NCBI RefSeq assembly: GCF_029309835.1
Contig: NZ_JARJHL010000010.1
Coordinates: forward strand, 496,001 to 560,000
Direction of reading: 5' to 3'
Source of the DNA: Paracoccus sp. DMF-8
GTDB lineage: Bacteria > Pseudomonadota > Alphaproteobacteria > Rhodobacterales > Rhodobacteraceae
DNA: 64,000 nucleotides
The notes under the pieces were generated by a model, which was given only the letters and a program-made list of their open reading frames with translations, was not told the origin of the DNA and ran no database searches. The translations under genes and the position numbers were made by a program. Below, one piece after another: positions 42,414 to 51,110 of the stretch; the stretch's first letter is position 1, and each line of letters starts with the position of its first letter.

Positions 42414-42728
42414 TGTGCGAAAACCTCTCGGAACTCGGAAAAATTTCTGAAGAACAAGCTGTGGGGCGTGGACGAAACAGCCCGAACTCTTGACAATAAT
42501 CCATTGATTTTTAATGATGTGTCGCCCGTCGATTTGCGAGAAAACAGCCCGGCTGGGGTTCTGCGCATCAAACCCTGTGAGACGCCTCAGCGTTCCGCAG
42601 CGGGATTCGTCGGGGGAAAGCGGCGCGGTTTCGATCCGCGTGGCGGTTCGGGCAGGTGGTGCGGATATGGAAAGGGCGGGCTTGCGCCCACCCTTTCGTT
42701 GCGTCCCGCGACCTGACGGGGGTTCAGA
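42414..42728. other. Intergenic region right of the Mu remnant
   Basis: No gene recognised in these 315 bases. TTGACA at 42490-42495 followed 17 bases later by AATGAT is a weak promoter-like pair without an obvious gene. A complementary stretch at 42671-42696 is annotated separately. The first 40 bases may still be decayed MuA sequence. Confidence 0.4.
42671..42696 (-). terminator. Hairpin downstream of the L,D-transpeptidase gene
   Basis: AAAGGGCGGGC at 42671-42681 pairs with GCCCACCCTTT at 42686-42696 (one mismatch on the plus strand, a G-U wobble on the minus strand). It lies 33 bases after the minus-strand stop at 42729. There is no long T run beyond the stem itself, so termination is only probable. 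Confidence 0.5.
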
Positions 42729-43244
42729 TCAGGGGGTGATGATGATCGGCGTGCCGTCCTGAACCATCGCATAGATGTCTTCGACCTCTTCGTCGGTGAC
42801 GGCGATGCAGCCTGCGGTCCAGTCGCGTCTTTGCTTTGCCAGCACGCGCCCTTCGGGGCCCAGACCGTGGATGAAGATATCGCTGCCGGCGTTGCGGCCC
42901 AGTGTCAGGGCGCGGATGGTGTCCTGTTCGTTCGGATAGGACACGCCGATCGACAGGTGGTAGCGGCTGTTGGGGTTGCGGCGGTCGATGTAATAGACGC
43001 CTTCGGGCGTGCGGCCGTCGCCTTCGAAATTCTTGTGCCCGGCGGGCGCGAAGCCAAGGCCGACATCATAGACCTTGAGTGCGCGATTGCCGTTCAGCAG
43101 ATACATCCTGCGCTGCCCCTTGTTCACCAGAACCGAGGTCACGGGGGGGCCGTTATAGGTCTTGAACCTGCTTGGCGTGGGCGAGCAGGCGGTCAGCGCG
43201 GCCAATACGCCCCCCGCCAGCAAAGTCCTGCGCGTCGTGATCAT
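42729..43244 (-). CDS. L,D-transpeptidase (YkuD) family lipoprotein
   Basis: Lipoprotein of 171 residues with a twin-arginine-like start (MITTRRTLLAGGVLAALTAC) whose lipobox LTAC places the acylated Cys at residue 20. The YkuD catalytic domain follows: YDVGLGFAPAGHKNFEGDGRTP, the HG motif SDIFIHGLGPEGR and the nucleophile in DWTAGCIAVTDEEVEDIY. Expected in the periplasm, where such enzymes cross-link peptidoglycan or attach proteins to it. The start at 43244 is chosen for the signal peptide; a longer in-frame extension to 43406 is not protein-like. Confidence 0.9.
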   Translation of the reverse strand: MITTRRTLLAGGVLAALTACSPTPSRFKTYNGPPVTSVLVNKGQRRMYLLNGNRALKVYDVGLGFAPAGHKNFEGDGRTPEGVYYIDRRNPNSRYHLSIGVSYPNEQDTIRALTLGRNAGSDIFIHGLGPEGRVLAKQRRDWTAGCIAVTDEEVEDIYAMVQDGTPIIITP

Positions 43245-43468
43245 GGTGATATCCGCCTGTCCCTTGTTTTGTTCCAATTTGCCCGTTGCGGGCTGCTGCT
43301 GCAATGATGCGAAGATCACGAATTCCTGATCTGCCGCAGGGCTTCGCCACCCCAAAGCCGGAAGCCGCGCAACCTTCCCGCCCATCTGTGACATAAAATA
43401 CCGCAACCGCCCGACCGCCCGTGCCCGCGCTGCGAATTTCGCTTTTGTTTGGGCGGGGCTGCTGGATA

Positions 43469-44782
43469 ATGCAGCGCATGGATACTTCGGCAGAACACCC
43501 GCTTCGCTACGCTTTGGTCAACGAATTGCACGCGCGCCCGTCGCCCCGGCTGACGGCGCCGACGACGGTCGTCTATCTGGCCTTCAAGGAACCGCGCGAT
43601 GCCGCGAACCGCGACCGCGCGCGCGATGCGGCGCATCTGACCGATCTCAGCCGCCGGCATGGGGCGCCGATGCCCGATATTTCCGCCGGGCATCATATGA
43701 CGCGGCTTGGCCGCTATGAGCTGCGATGGGAAAGCCATACCGAATTCGTGACCTATGCCGCCTTTACCGAAGGGCTGCCGCAGCGCCCCTTTGACCCGGC
43801 GGTGGCGGCGGTCTTTCCCGATGACTGGCAGCAATCGGCACCGGGCAGGCGCATTGCCGCCGTCATGGTCCAGGTCGATTTCCTGCCCGACGACCCTGCC
43901 GACATCCAGCCGAAACTGGCCGAGTGGTTCGTGCGCGACAGCACCACGGCGGTCTGGGTCGTCGATGAGGCCGCCATCGTGGCGGGCGATTTCCGCATTG
44001 ATCCGGCAGGCTGGATGCGCTTTGCGCTGTTCGTGCGCCGCGATGTCGGGCCGGGGCGCGTCGGCCGCATCGTCCAGCGCATCCTGGAACTGGAAACCTA
44101 CCGCGCCATGTCGATGCTGGGGCTGGGCCGCGCGCGGCAGTTGACCGCGCAGCTGAACGCGCTGGACCCCGAACTGAACGAGATCGTGCAGGGCATGGGC
44201 GGGGAAAACCGCAGCCCCGAAACGACGCTGAACAGCCTGCTCTCGGTGTCGGGCAAGCTGGAGGCGGCGGCGGCGGAACATGATTTCCGCTTTGGCGCGA
44301 CGGCCGCCTATGAGGCCATCGTCATGGACCGTATCCGCGTCCTGCGCGAGACCCGCTTTGCCGGGCGCCAGATGCTGACGGAATTCATGGCCCGCCGCTA
44401 TGCGCCTGCGATGCGGACCGTGAAATCGGCGGAAAAGCGGCTGAATGTCATGCTGGACCGATCCGAGCGCGCGGGCGAATTGCTGCGCACCAGCGTCGAT
44501 GTTCAGCGCAGCGAACAGAACCAATTGATCATGAAACGCATGGACCGCCGCGCCGATCTGCAACTGCGTCTGCAACACACGGTCGAAGGCCTGTCGGTCG
44601 TCGCCATCAGCTATTACGCGCTTGGGCTGGCGGGCTATGCGATCGCGCCGATTGCGCATGAGCTGGGCGTGGACAAGGGCGTGATGATCGCCCTTCTGAC
44701 GCCCTTGGTCATTCTGGGGGTCTGGCTGGCGATGCGCCGGATCAAGGCGCGGCTGCATCAGGATGGGGACGACCACCACTAG
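43469..44782 (+). CDS. DUF3422 family membrane protein
   Basis: Protein of 437 residues matching the DUF3422 family: HPLRYALVNELHARPSPRL at the N-terminus, GRYELRWESHTEFVTYA, then SVDVQRSEQNQLIMKRMDRR and two C-terminal membrane helices (VEGLSVVAISYYALGLAGYAI, GVMIALLTPLVILGVWLAM). The layout of a large soluble part, coiled-coil region and two helices resembles CorA-like or RMND1-type proteins, but the function is unknown. The start could be ATG 43469 or ATG 43478; the former has a GGA seven bases upstream. Confidence 0.85.
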   Translation: MQRMDTSAEHPLRYALVNELHARPSPRLTAPTTVVYLAFKEPRDAANRDRARDAAHLTDLSRRHGAPMPDISAGHHMTRLGRYELRWESHTEFVTYAAFTEGLPQRPFDPAVAAVFPDDWQQSAPGRRIAAVMVQVDFLPDDPADIQPKLAEWFVRDSTTAVWVVDEAAIVAGDFRIDPAGWMRFALFVRRDVGPGRVGRIVQRILELETYRAMSMLGLGRARQLTAQLNALDPELNEIVQGMGGENRSPETTLNSLLSVSGKLEAAAAEHDFRFGATAAYEAIVMDRIRVLRETRFAGRQMLTEFMARRYAPAMRTVKSAEKRLNVMLDRSERAGELLRTSVDVQRSEQNQLIMKRMDRRADLQLRLQHTVEGLSVVAISYYALGLAGYAIAPIAHELGVDKGVMIALLTPLVILGVWLAMRRIKARLHQDGDDHH

Positions 44783-44836
44783 ACAGGTCGCGGCGTGCTT
44801 GGCATGACGATCCCGACGGAAACGAAAGGGGATGTC

Positions 44837-45181
44837 ATGTCGAAACTGCTGCGGATGTATGGGCTGGATTATTGCTCGACCTGCCAGAAGGCGCAGGCCG
44901 CGCTGGAAGAAGCGGGCTGGAGTGTCGATTTCCGCGATGTCAAGAAACAGCCCCTGTCCGGCGAGGAATGGGACGACCTGCTGGCCCAATTCGGCGAAAA
45001 GCTGGTCAATCGCGCCAGCCTGACATGGCGCGGCATGTCCGAGGATGAACGCGCCCAGCCCCCGGTTCAGATGCTGCTGGCGAAATCGTCGCTGGTCAAG
45101 CGTCCGGCAATTGCGGCGGGCGATCTGCGCCTGCTGGGCTGGACCGCCAATGTCAAACGCGCGCTTGGCCTGCCTGCCTAG
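44837..45181 (+). CDS. ArsC/Spx-type reductase family protein
   Basis: Thioredoxin-fold protein of 114 residues in the ArsC/YffB family. The N-terminal YGLDYCSTCQKAQAALEEAGW holds a CSTC motif, and LLAKSSLVKRPAI is the conserved helix-strand with the family cis-proline context. The canonical ArsC arsenate reductase CX5R motif is not evident, so a glutathione-dependent YffB-like reductase is more likely than arsenate resistance. The ATG follows AAAGGGGATGTC. It is convergent with yitT, their stops overlapping by four bases. Confidence 0.8.
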   Translation: MSKLLRMYGLDYCSTCQKAQAALEEAGWSVDFRDVKKQPLSGEEWDDLLAQFGEKLVNRASLTWRGMSEDERAQPPVQMLLAKSSLVKRPAIAAGDLRLLGWTANVKRALGLPA

Positions 45182-45789
45182 ACGACATAGCGGTCGCGGC
45201 GGTGGTTGATCGCGATGACCAGATTGACCACCACCGCGCCCATCAGCGACCAGGCCACGATCCGCCAGTCGCGGATGGCAAAGGCCCAGGCAAACAGGCA
45301 GGCGTCAAAGATCATCTGCGTCCAGCCCGCGCGAAAGCCGGTGCGGTCCTGCAGATACAGCCCCAGAATGCCGATCCCGCCAAGCGAGGCGCCGTGGCGA
45401 AACAGCGCCAGCAGCCCCGCCCCGGTGACAAAGCCGAACAGCAAGGCGCCGACGCCCGGCGCCAGATGCGCGAACTGCAATCCCTGCGGCAGGACCGTGA
45501 CGATCAGCGACAGGGCGCTGACGGCGATAAAGGACTTGATCGTGAAACCCAGCCCGAAACGGCGATAGCCCAGCCAGTAAAAGGGCAGGTTCACCGCGAA
45601 AAAAATCGGCGCGAAATCCCATCCCGTCGAATAGGAAATCAGGATCGCCAGCCCCGCCGTCTGGCCGGTGACAAAGCCCAGATGTGTCAGGATCAGGACC
45701 CCCACGGCCGCCATGAAGCTGCCAAAGGCCAGCCCCTGCGCATCGTCGATCAGGCTGTGGAATTCGGGATGGGCGCTGTCTTTTGCCAT
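45178..45789 (-). CDS. YitT family membrane protein
   Basis: Integral membrane protein of 203 residues with five or six hydrophobic helices (LAFGSFMAAVGVLILTHLGF, GLAILISYSTGWDFAPIFFAVNL, GVGALLFGFVTGAGLLALF). The pattern GLAFGSFMAAVG ... TGQTAGLAILIS ... FRHGASLGGIGILGLYLQ matches the YitT/DUF161 N-terminal domain. The C-terminal DUF2179 domain found in Bacillus homologues is absent. Transport function is suspected for the family but the substrate is unknown. Confidence 0.85.
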   Translation of the reverse strand: MAKDSAHPEFHSLIDDAQGLAFGSFMAAVGVLILTHLGFVTGQTAGLAILISYSTGWDFAPIFFAVNLPFYWLGYRRFGLGFTIKSFIAVSALSLIVTVLPQGLQFAHLAPGVGALLFGFVTGAGLLALFRHGASLGGIGILGLYLQDRTGFRAGWTQMIFDACLFAWAFAIRDWRIVAWSLMGAVVVNLVIAINHRRDRYVV

Positions 45790-45827
45790 GACCGGTTTCT
45801 GGCGCGGCCCCGCTGCGACCGCAAGGG

Positions 45828-45854
45828 GGCCGGCCCGGAATTTCCGGCCCGGCC
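45828..45854 (-). terminator. Inverted repeat after the pyrimidine-operon binding protein gene
   Basis: GGCCGGCCCGGAA (45828-45840) is complementary to TTCCGGCCCGGCC (45842-45854) at 12 of 13 positions. It lies 14 bp past the minus-strand stop at 45869. A T tract is lacking, so this may be a transcript-end hairpin rather than a full intrinsic terminator. Confidence 0.45.
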
Positions 45855-45868
45855 AGGGTTATCCCCGA

Positions 45869-46861
45869 TCAGTCAAAGGCGCGGTCGGTGATGGTCGTCA
45901 CATAGGCCCCTTCGGGCGCCTTGGTGATGACCGGGTCCGAGCCGCCCGACATCAGCGTATCGACGGTGCGCTGGTAATCGGCCACGTCCAGAACCCCGGT
46001 CGAGCCTTCGGTCAGCTTGGCTATTTCCTGTGCCATGCGGATCTGATGTTCCAGCGTCTGCGCGCCGGTTTCGTCGTTTTCCAGAACGATTTCGGCGGCC
46101 TCCTCGGGGTTGGCCGCGGCATATTCAAAGCCTTTCATGGTCGCGCGCACGAAACGGACCAGCGCGGTGACCTTGGGCTTGTCCTGCAGGGTGGATTCCA
46201 GAACATACAGCCCGTCTTCCAGCGTGGCGACGCCCTGATCCTCGTATTTGAAGGTCACCAGATCATCGGCCGAAATCCCCGCATCCAGCACCTGACCGAA
46301 TTCGTTATAGGTCATGGTCGAAATGCAGGCCGCCTGTTTTTGCAGCAGCGGATCGACGTTGAAGCCCTGTTTCAGCACCGTGACGCCTTCCGGCCCGCCA
46401 TCGGTCGACAGGCCCAGATGGTTCATCCATGACAGAAAGGGATATTCATTGCCGGAAAACCAGACGCCCAGGGTCTTGCCCCTGAAATCGGTTTTCGGGT
46501 CGGTGATGCCGGTTTCCTTCAGGCAGGTCAGCATCATCCCCGAGCTTTTGAAGGGCTGGGCGATATTGACGATGGGCAAGCCCTTTTCGCGCGCGGCCAG
46601 CGCGGCGGGCATCCATTCGACCACGACATCGGCGCCACCGCCTGCCAGAACCTGCACCGGGGCGATATCGGGACCGCCCGGCTTGATCGTGACATCCAGA
46701 CCTTCCTCTTCGTAAAAGCCCTTGTCCTTGGCGACGTAATAGCCGTCGAACTGGGCCTGCGTCACCCATTTCAGTTGCAGGGTCAGGGGCAGGGGATCTT
46801 CGGCCCAGGCCGCGCCGCCCAGCAGTGCCAGCGTGGCCACAGTGGTTGCCAGTGTCTTCAT
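45869..46861 (-). CDS. ABC transporter substrate-binding protein, NMT1/ThiY-like, pyrimidine operon
   Basis: Periplasmic binding protein of 330 residues. The signal peptide is MKTLATTVATLALLGGAAWA with cleavage before EDPLP. The mature start LTLQLKWVTQAQFDGYYVAKDKGFYEEEG is the NMT1/THI5-like fold signature used by ThiY and by binding proteins for pyrimidine-like ligands. It is the last gene of an operon with a dihydropyrimidinase, an N-carbamoyl amidohydrolase and two permeases, so the ligand is probably a pyrimidine, dihydropyrimidine or hydantoin. The start at 46861 is fixed by the signal peptide. Confidence 0.88.
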   Translation of the reverse strand: MKTLATTVATLALLGGAAWAEDPLPLTLQLKWVTQAQFDGYYVAKDKGFYEEEGLDVTIKPGGPDIAPVQVLAGGGADVVVEWMPAALAAREKGLPIVNIAQPFKSSGMMLTCLKETGITDPKTDFRGKTLGVWFSGNEYPFLSWMNHLGLSTDGGPEGVTVLKQGFNVDPLLQKQAACISTMTYNEFGQVLDAGISADDLVTFKYEDQGVATLEDGLYVLESTLQDKPKVTALVRFVRATMKGFEYAAANPEEAAEIVLENDETGAQTLEHQIRMAQEIAKLTEGSTGVLDVADYQRTVDTLMSGGSDPVITKAPEGAYVTTITDRAFD

Positions 46862-46899
46862 ACTCTCTCTCCTGTTGGGGCGCGTTTGGTGGCGCCTTG

Positions 46900-47748
46900 T
46901 TATCTGTCCTGTTGTCTGCGTTGCGACGGGTGCCAGAATGTCACGCGGCGTTCGATGAATGCCACAATGCCATAGAAGGCGGTTCCGGCAAGGGCCGCGA
47001 CAAGGATCTCGGCCCAGACCAGCGCGATATTCAGCTGCCCCACCGCGGTCGAGATGCGAAAGCCCATGCCGCGCGTCGGGCTGCCAAAGAACTCGGCGAC
47101 GATGGCGCCGATCAGGGCCAATGTCGTGGTGATCTTCAACCCGTTGAACAAAAAGGGCAAAGCGGCGGGCAGGCGCACATGCACCAGCGCGTGCCAATAG
47201 CCCGCGCTCCATGTCGCCATCAGGTCGCGTTGCAGCGGATCGGTGGCGGCCAGCCCGGCGACCATGTTCACCAGAATCGGAAAGAACACCATGACGACGA
47301 CCACGGCGGCCTTGGACTGCCAGTCGAAACCGAACCACATCACCAGGATCGGGGCGATGCCGACGATGGGCAGGGCGGCCACGAAATTCCCGATCGGCAG
47401 CAGCCCGCGCTGCAAAAAGGCCGAGCGGTCGATGGCGATGGCGGTGGCGATCGCCGCCAGCGCGCCGATGATCCAGCCGGTCAGCGCGCCCTTGATGATC
47501 GTCTGGACGAAATCGCCCCAAAGCAGGGGGATGTTGCCGGTGAATGCCGCCCAGATCCGGCTTGGCGGTGGCAGGATGACGGCGGGCACGGCATAGATCC
47601 GCACCGCCATTTCCCAAAGCAGCAGGATCGTCGCGCCAAAGATCGCCGCGACCAGCGGCCCGATCCAGGGGGCATGCAGTCGGGACAGCCACGCATTCAC
47701 GCCCAGTGCCGCCAGCCAGACCGCAATCAGGGGCAGCGCCGCGATCAT
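46900..47748 (-). CDS. ABC transporter permease, pyrimidine operon
   Basis: SsuC/TauC-type permease of 282 residues. Helices include VWLAALGVNAWL, PLVAAIFGATILLLWEMAVRI, GWIIGALAAIATAIAI and VVMVFFPILVNMVAGL. The EAA loop is near LVHVRLPAALPFLFNGLKITT. The ATG at 47748 overlaps the upstream permease stop (ATGA). Paired with the next gene it forms a heterodimeric channel for the NMT1-like binding protein. Confidence 0.87.
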   Translation of the reverse strand: MIAALPLIAVWLAALGVNAWLSRLHAPWIGPLVAAIFGATILLLWEMAVRIYAVPAVILPPPSRIWAAFTGNIPLLWGDFVQTIIKGALTGWIIGALAAIATAIAIDRSAFLQRGLLPIGNFVAALPIVGIAPILVMWFGFDWQSKAAVVVVMVFFPILVNMVAGLAATDPLQRDLMATWSAGYWHALVHVRLPAALPFLFNGLKITTTLALIGAIVAEFFGSPTRGMGFRISTAVGQLNIALVWAEILVAALAGTAFYGIVAFIERRVTFWHPSQRRQQDR

Positions 47749-48620
47749 CGTGCCAACCCCATGCGGCGCAGGGTGACGCGCTCGACCGCGGTGATGACGA
47801 CGACCAGCACCGCGGCCAGCCCGGCGGCCATGAACAGTGCCGACCAGATCTGGATGGTCTGGCCGTAATAGCTGCCCGACAGCAGCCGCGCGCCCAGACC
47901 CGCCGTCGCCCCTGCGGGCAATTCGCCGACGATGGTGCCGACCAGCGCCGCCGCGACCGCGACCTTGAGGCTGGCGAACAGATAGGGCATGGCCGAGGGC
48001 AGCCGCAGCCGCCAGAACACCTGTGCCGCGCTGGCGCTCCATGATCGCATCGGGTCAAGCTGCATGGCGTCGGGCGTGCGCAGCCCCTTGACCATGCCGA
48101 CCAGCACCGGGAAAAGCGACAGCCAGGCCGCGATCACCGCCTTGGGCATCAGCCCGGTCACGCCCATGCTGGCAAAGACGACGATGACCATGGGCGCAAT
48201 CGCCAGGATCGGCACGGTCTGGCTGGCCACGGCCCAGGGCATGACCGACAGGTCCATGGCCCGGTTATGGGTGATGCCCACGGCCAGCAGGATGCCCGCC
48301 AGACTGCCGATGGCAAAGCCCGCCAGCGTGGCCGACAGCGTGACCCAGGCGTGCCAGACCAGACTGCGTTTCGTGGTGACCTTCTGCCCCGCGATCCCGT
48401 CCCACAGCCCCATCGCGACCTGATGCGGCGCGGGCAGAACCGGGCGGTCAAGGCTCGGCGTCTGGCGGATCAGATCGCCCGTGGTCAGAACCGTATCGGC
48501 CCGCGCGGCCTGATCGCGCACCCATGGCGCATTCATCCAGACGGCGGCCAGATACCAGATCACCATGATCGCCAGCAGCACCATCAGAATCGGCAGCGCG
48601 GTCCGTAGGGTGGGGTTCAC
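47745..48620 (-). CDS. ABC transporter permease, pyrimidine operon
   Basis: Second SsuC/TauC-type permease, 291 residues if GTG 48620 is the start (MNPTLRTALPILMVLLAIMVIW). Longer in-frame starts would overlap the ATPase gene that ends at 48646. Membrane segments include LPILMVLLAIMVIWYLAAVWM, TLAGFAIGSLAGILLAVG and VPILAIAPMVIVVF. The cytoplasmic loop is VFWRLRLPSAMPYLFASLKVA. Start assignment is moderately uncertain; the family and operon membership are firm. Confidence 0.85.
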   Translation of the reverse strand: MNPTLRTALPILMVLLAIMVIWYLAAVWMNAPWVRDQAARADTVLTTGDLIRQTPSLDRPVLPAPHQVAMGLWDGIAGQKVTTKRSLVWHAWVTLSATLAGFAIGSLAGILLAVGITHNRAMDLSVMPWAVASQTVPILAIAPMVIVVFASMGVTGLMPKAVIAAWLSLFPVLVGMVKGLRTPDAMQLDPMRSWSASAAQVFWRLRLPSAMPYLFASLKVAVAAALVGTIVGELPAGATAGLGARLLSGSYYGQTIQIWSALFMAAGLAAVLVVVITAVERVTLRRMGLAR

Positions 48621-48645
48621 CCCACCGCTTGTTTGCGCCGCCGCA

Positions 48646-49425
48646 TCAGTCGTAGGAATGCCCCAGACGCAGACCTTCGCGGACCTGCTGGGCAATGTCG
48701 ATGAACTCGGGCGTGTCGCGGATTTCCAGCGGCCGGTGACGCGGTAAAGGGCTGTCGATGACCCGGGTGATGCGGCCGGGACGGGGCGACATGACGACGA
48801 TCTTCGTCGACAGATAGACCGCCTCGGGGATGGAATGGGTGACGAAAGCGATGGTCTTCCGGGTCTTGGCCCACAGTCCCAGCAGCGCCCGGTTCAGCCG
48901 GTCGCGGACGATTTCATCCAGCGCGCCGAAAGGCTCGTCCATCAGCAGGATATCCGCGTCAAAGGACAGGGCCCGCGCGATGCTGGCCCGCTGCTGCATC
49001 CCCCCCGAAAGCTGCCAGGGATATTTCCCGCCGAAACCCGACAGTTCGACCAGATCCAGCACCCGGGCGACACGCTCCGCCCGTTCCGCTCTGGAAAACC
49101 CCATGATTTCCAGGGGAAGCGCGATATTCCCCGAAATCGTGCGCCACGGATACAACCCCGGCGCCTGAAAGACATAACCATAGGCCCGCGCGCGGCGCGC
49201 CTCGTCCGGGGCCTGCCCATTGATGCTGATCCTGCCCCCGGTGGGCGTTTCCAGGGCGGCAATCGTGCGCAGGAATGTCGTCTTGCCGCAGCCCGAAGGC
49301 CCGATGAAACTGACGAAATCGCCCCGGTCAATGGTCAGGTTGACGTCCTTCAGTGCATGGACCGGGCCATCGGCGGTCTGGAATGTCAGGTCGATGCCCT
49401 GTGCAGAGATAACGGGTTCAGGCAT
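48646..49425 (-). CDS. ABC transporter ATP-binding protein, pyrimidine operon
   Basis: ATPase of 259 residues of the SsuB/TauB/ThiZ type. Walker A is FIGPSGCGKTTFLRTIA, the Q-loop GYVFQAPGLYPWRT, the signature LSGGMQQRASIARAL and Walker B ILLMDEPFGALDEI; the H-loop is FVTHSIPEAVYL. MPEPVISAQGIDL at 49425 is the chosen start; it overlaps the end of the upstream small Cys-rich gene by eight bases. It powers the two-permease importer encoded next. Confidence 0.9.
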   Translation of the reverse strand: MPEPVISAQGIDLTFQTADGPVHALKDVNLTIDRGDFVSFIGPSGCGKTTFLRTIAALETPTGGRISINGQAPDEARRARAYGYVFQAPGLYPWRTISGNIALPLEIMGFSRAERAERVARVLDLVELSGFGGKYPWQLSGGMQQRASIARALSFDADILLMDEPFGALDEIVRDRLNRALLGLWAKTRKTIAFVTHSIPEAVYLSTKIVVMSPRPGRITRVIDSPLPRHRPLEIRDTPEFIDIAQQVREGLRLGHSYD

Positions 49426-49606
49426 CTCTGGACTGCACCTTGCCCTGGCAGATGACCTGCCCACCGGTTTCCTTTTCGACAAGATCGCGCAGGTTCAGCA
49501 GGCCGCCGACCGCCTTTTCCAAGGCGCTTCTCAATGCCTGGTCATGTTCGGGACGAAAATCGCCGCCTTTGGTCGGTTCGCCGCATCCGCATTCGCATAT
49601 CGGCAT
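49418..49606 (-). CDS. Small CxCxC-motif protein in the pyrimidine operon
   Basis: Protein of 62 residues starting MPICECGCGEPTKGGDFRPEH. The Cys-x-Cys-x-x-Cys cluster with a following His looks like a small metal-binding ribbon. The rest (ALRSALEKAVGGLLNLRDLVEKE) is an amphipathic helix. Its ATG lies one base beyond the dihydropyrimidinase TGA, and its own end overlaps the ATPase start by eight bases. This tight packing supports a real gene. Function unknown; a chaperone or metal-delivery role for the adjacent metalloenzymes is speculative. Confidence 0.7.
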   Translation of the reverse strand: MPICECGCGEPTKGGDFRPEHDQALRSALEKAVGGLLNLRDLVEKETGGQVICQGKVQSRDA

Positions 49607-49607
49607 G

Positions 49608-51061
49608 TCACACCCCGCTTGCCGGAATGCCCGCGCGTTCGATCGGGCGGGGCGAGGTCAGTTCTTTCCACGCTGACAGCGCGCGGTTGACGGCGGGGCG
49701 GGGTTCGCGGGCGACGAATTCGCCATGGCCTTCGGCGGCACGGATCTTGCCATCGCCCCAGCCAACCACGCCGCGCGACAGGGTGTAGCGGGGCAGGCCG
49801 CGCACATGTTTCCCCTCGAACACATTGTAATCAATGGCGCTTTGTTGGTCGCTGGCGCTGATGGTCTTTTCCGCCTCGGGGTCCCAGATGACCAGATCGG
49901 CATCCGATCCGATCAGCACCGCGCCCTTTTTCGGATACATGTTCAGGATCTTGGCGATATTGGTCGAGGTGACGGCGACGAATTCATTCGGCGTCAGCCG
50001 CCCCGTGCCCACCCCTTGTGTCCACAGCATCGGCATGCGGTCCTGCAACCCGCCCGTGCCATTCGGAATCTTGGTGAAATCGCCGATCCTGGTGCGCTTC
50101 TGCGCGGTCGTAAAGGCACAGTGATCGGTCGCGACGCAGGACAGGCTGCCCGCCTGCAACCCGGCCCACAGGCTGTTCTGATGTGCCTTGTCGCGAAACG
50201 GCGGCGACATGACGCGCCGCGCCGCATGGTCCCAATCGGGGTTGAAATATTCGCTTTCGTCCAGCGTCAGATGCTGGATCAGCGGCTCCCCCCAGACCCT
50301 TTGCCCTGCTGGCGGGCACGGCGGATCGCCTCGTGGCTGTCCTCGCAAGAGGTATGGACCACATACAGCGGCACGCCCGCCATATCGGCGATCATGATGG
50401 CGCGGTTCGTCGCCTCGCCCTCGACCTGAGGGGGGCGCGACCAGGCATGCGCCTCGGGGCCGGTATTGCCCTCGGCCAGCAGGCGGGCGGACAGTTCGGC
50501 CACGACATCGCCGTTTTCGGCATGGACCATCGCCAGCCCGCCCAAGTCGCCGACGCGGCGAAAGCTGGAAAACAGCTCGTCGTCATTGACCATCAAGGCG
50601 CCCTTATAGGCCATGAAATGCTTGAAACTGGTGATGCCGCGCTTCACCACGGTTTCCATCTCGTTGAAAACCTGTTCGCCCCACCAGGTCACCGCCATGT
50701 GATAGCTGTAGTCGCAATGCGCGCGGGACACCTTGTTGTCCCACATCTTCAGCGCATCCATCAGCCCCTGACCGGGCGAGGGCAGCGCGAAATCCACGAC
50801 CATCGTCGTCCCCCCGGCCAGCGCCGCGCGGGTGCCGGATTCGAAATCATCGGCGGAATAGGTGCCCATGAAGGGCATTTCCAGATGGGTATGCGGGTCG
50901 ATCCCACCCGGCATGACATAGCAGCCGGTCGCGTCCAGTTCGTTGTCGCCGGACAGGTTTTCGCCAATCGCGGCGATACGCCCGCTTTCGATCAGGATAT
51001 CCGCCTTATAGGTCAGATCGGCGGTGACGATGGTTCCATTGCGGATGACGGTGGTGGACAT
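49608..51061 (-). CDS. hydA: Dihydropyrimidinase (D-hydantoinase), frameshifted in this sequence
   Basis: Zinc amidohydrolase that opens dihydrouracil/dihydrothymine to N-carbamoyl-beta-amino acids. N-terminal GGIDPHTHLEMPFMGT carries the metal His pair; the carbamylated lysine lies in GITSFKHFMAYKGALMV; AMVHAENGDVV and PLYVVHTSCEDSHEAI follow. The frame breaks after RRARQQGK near 50300, where one A appears to be missing from a short A run. The other frame resumes RVWGEPLIQHLTLDESEYF and carries SCVATDHCAFTTAQKR, GTGGLQDRMPMLW and GSDADLVIWDPE to TGA 49608. Repair yields about 484 residues, the family length. An error in the sequence is the simplest explanation. Confidence 0.9.
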
Positions 51062-51110
51062 CTTGGTTTCCCTGTTGGTTTCCGGCCGCTGTGTCGCGGC
51101 CTTGTTCGGG

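Noticed and set aside
42595..42640. tRNA-like T-loop resembling GGTTTCGATCC
   Set aside because: No cloverleaf arms can be drawn around it and no acceptor stem is found.
39878..42728. Novel defence island in the accessory segment
   Set aside because: All readable pieces belong to a Mu-like prophage and an IS256 element; no nuclease, toxin or sensor genes were found.
44837..45181. Arsenate reductase of an ars resistance operon
   Set aside because: The characteristic ArsC CX5R motif and neighbouring ars genes are missing; only the fold family is supported.
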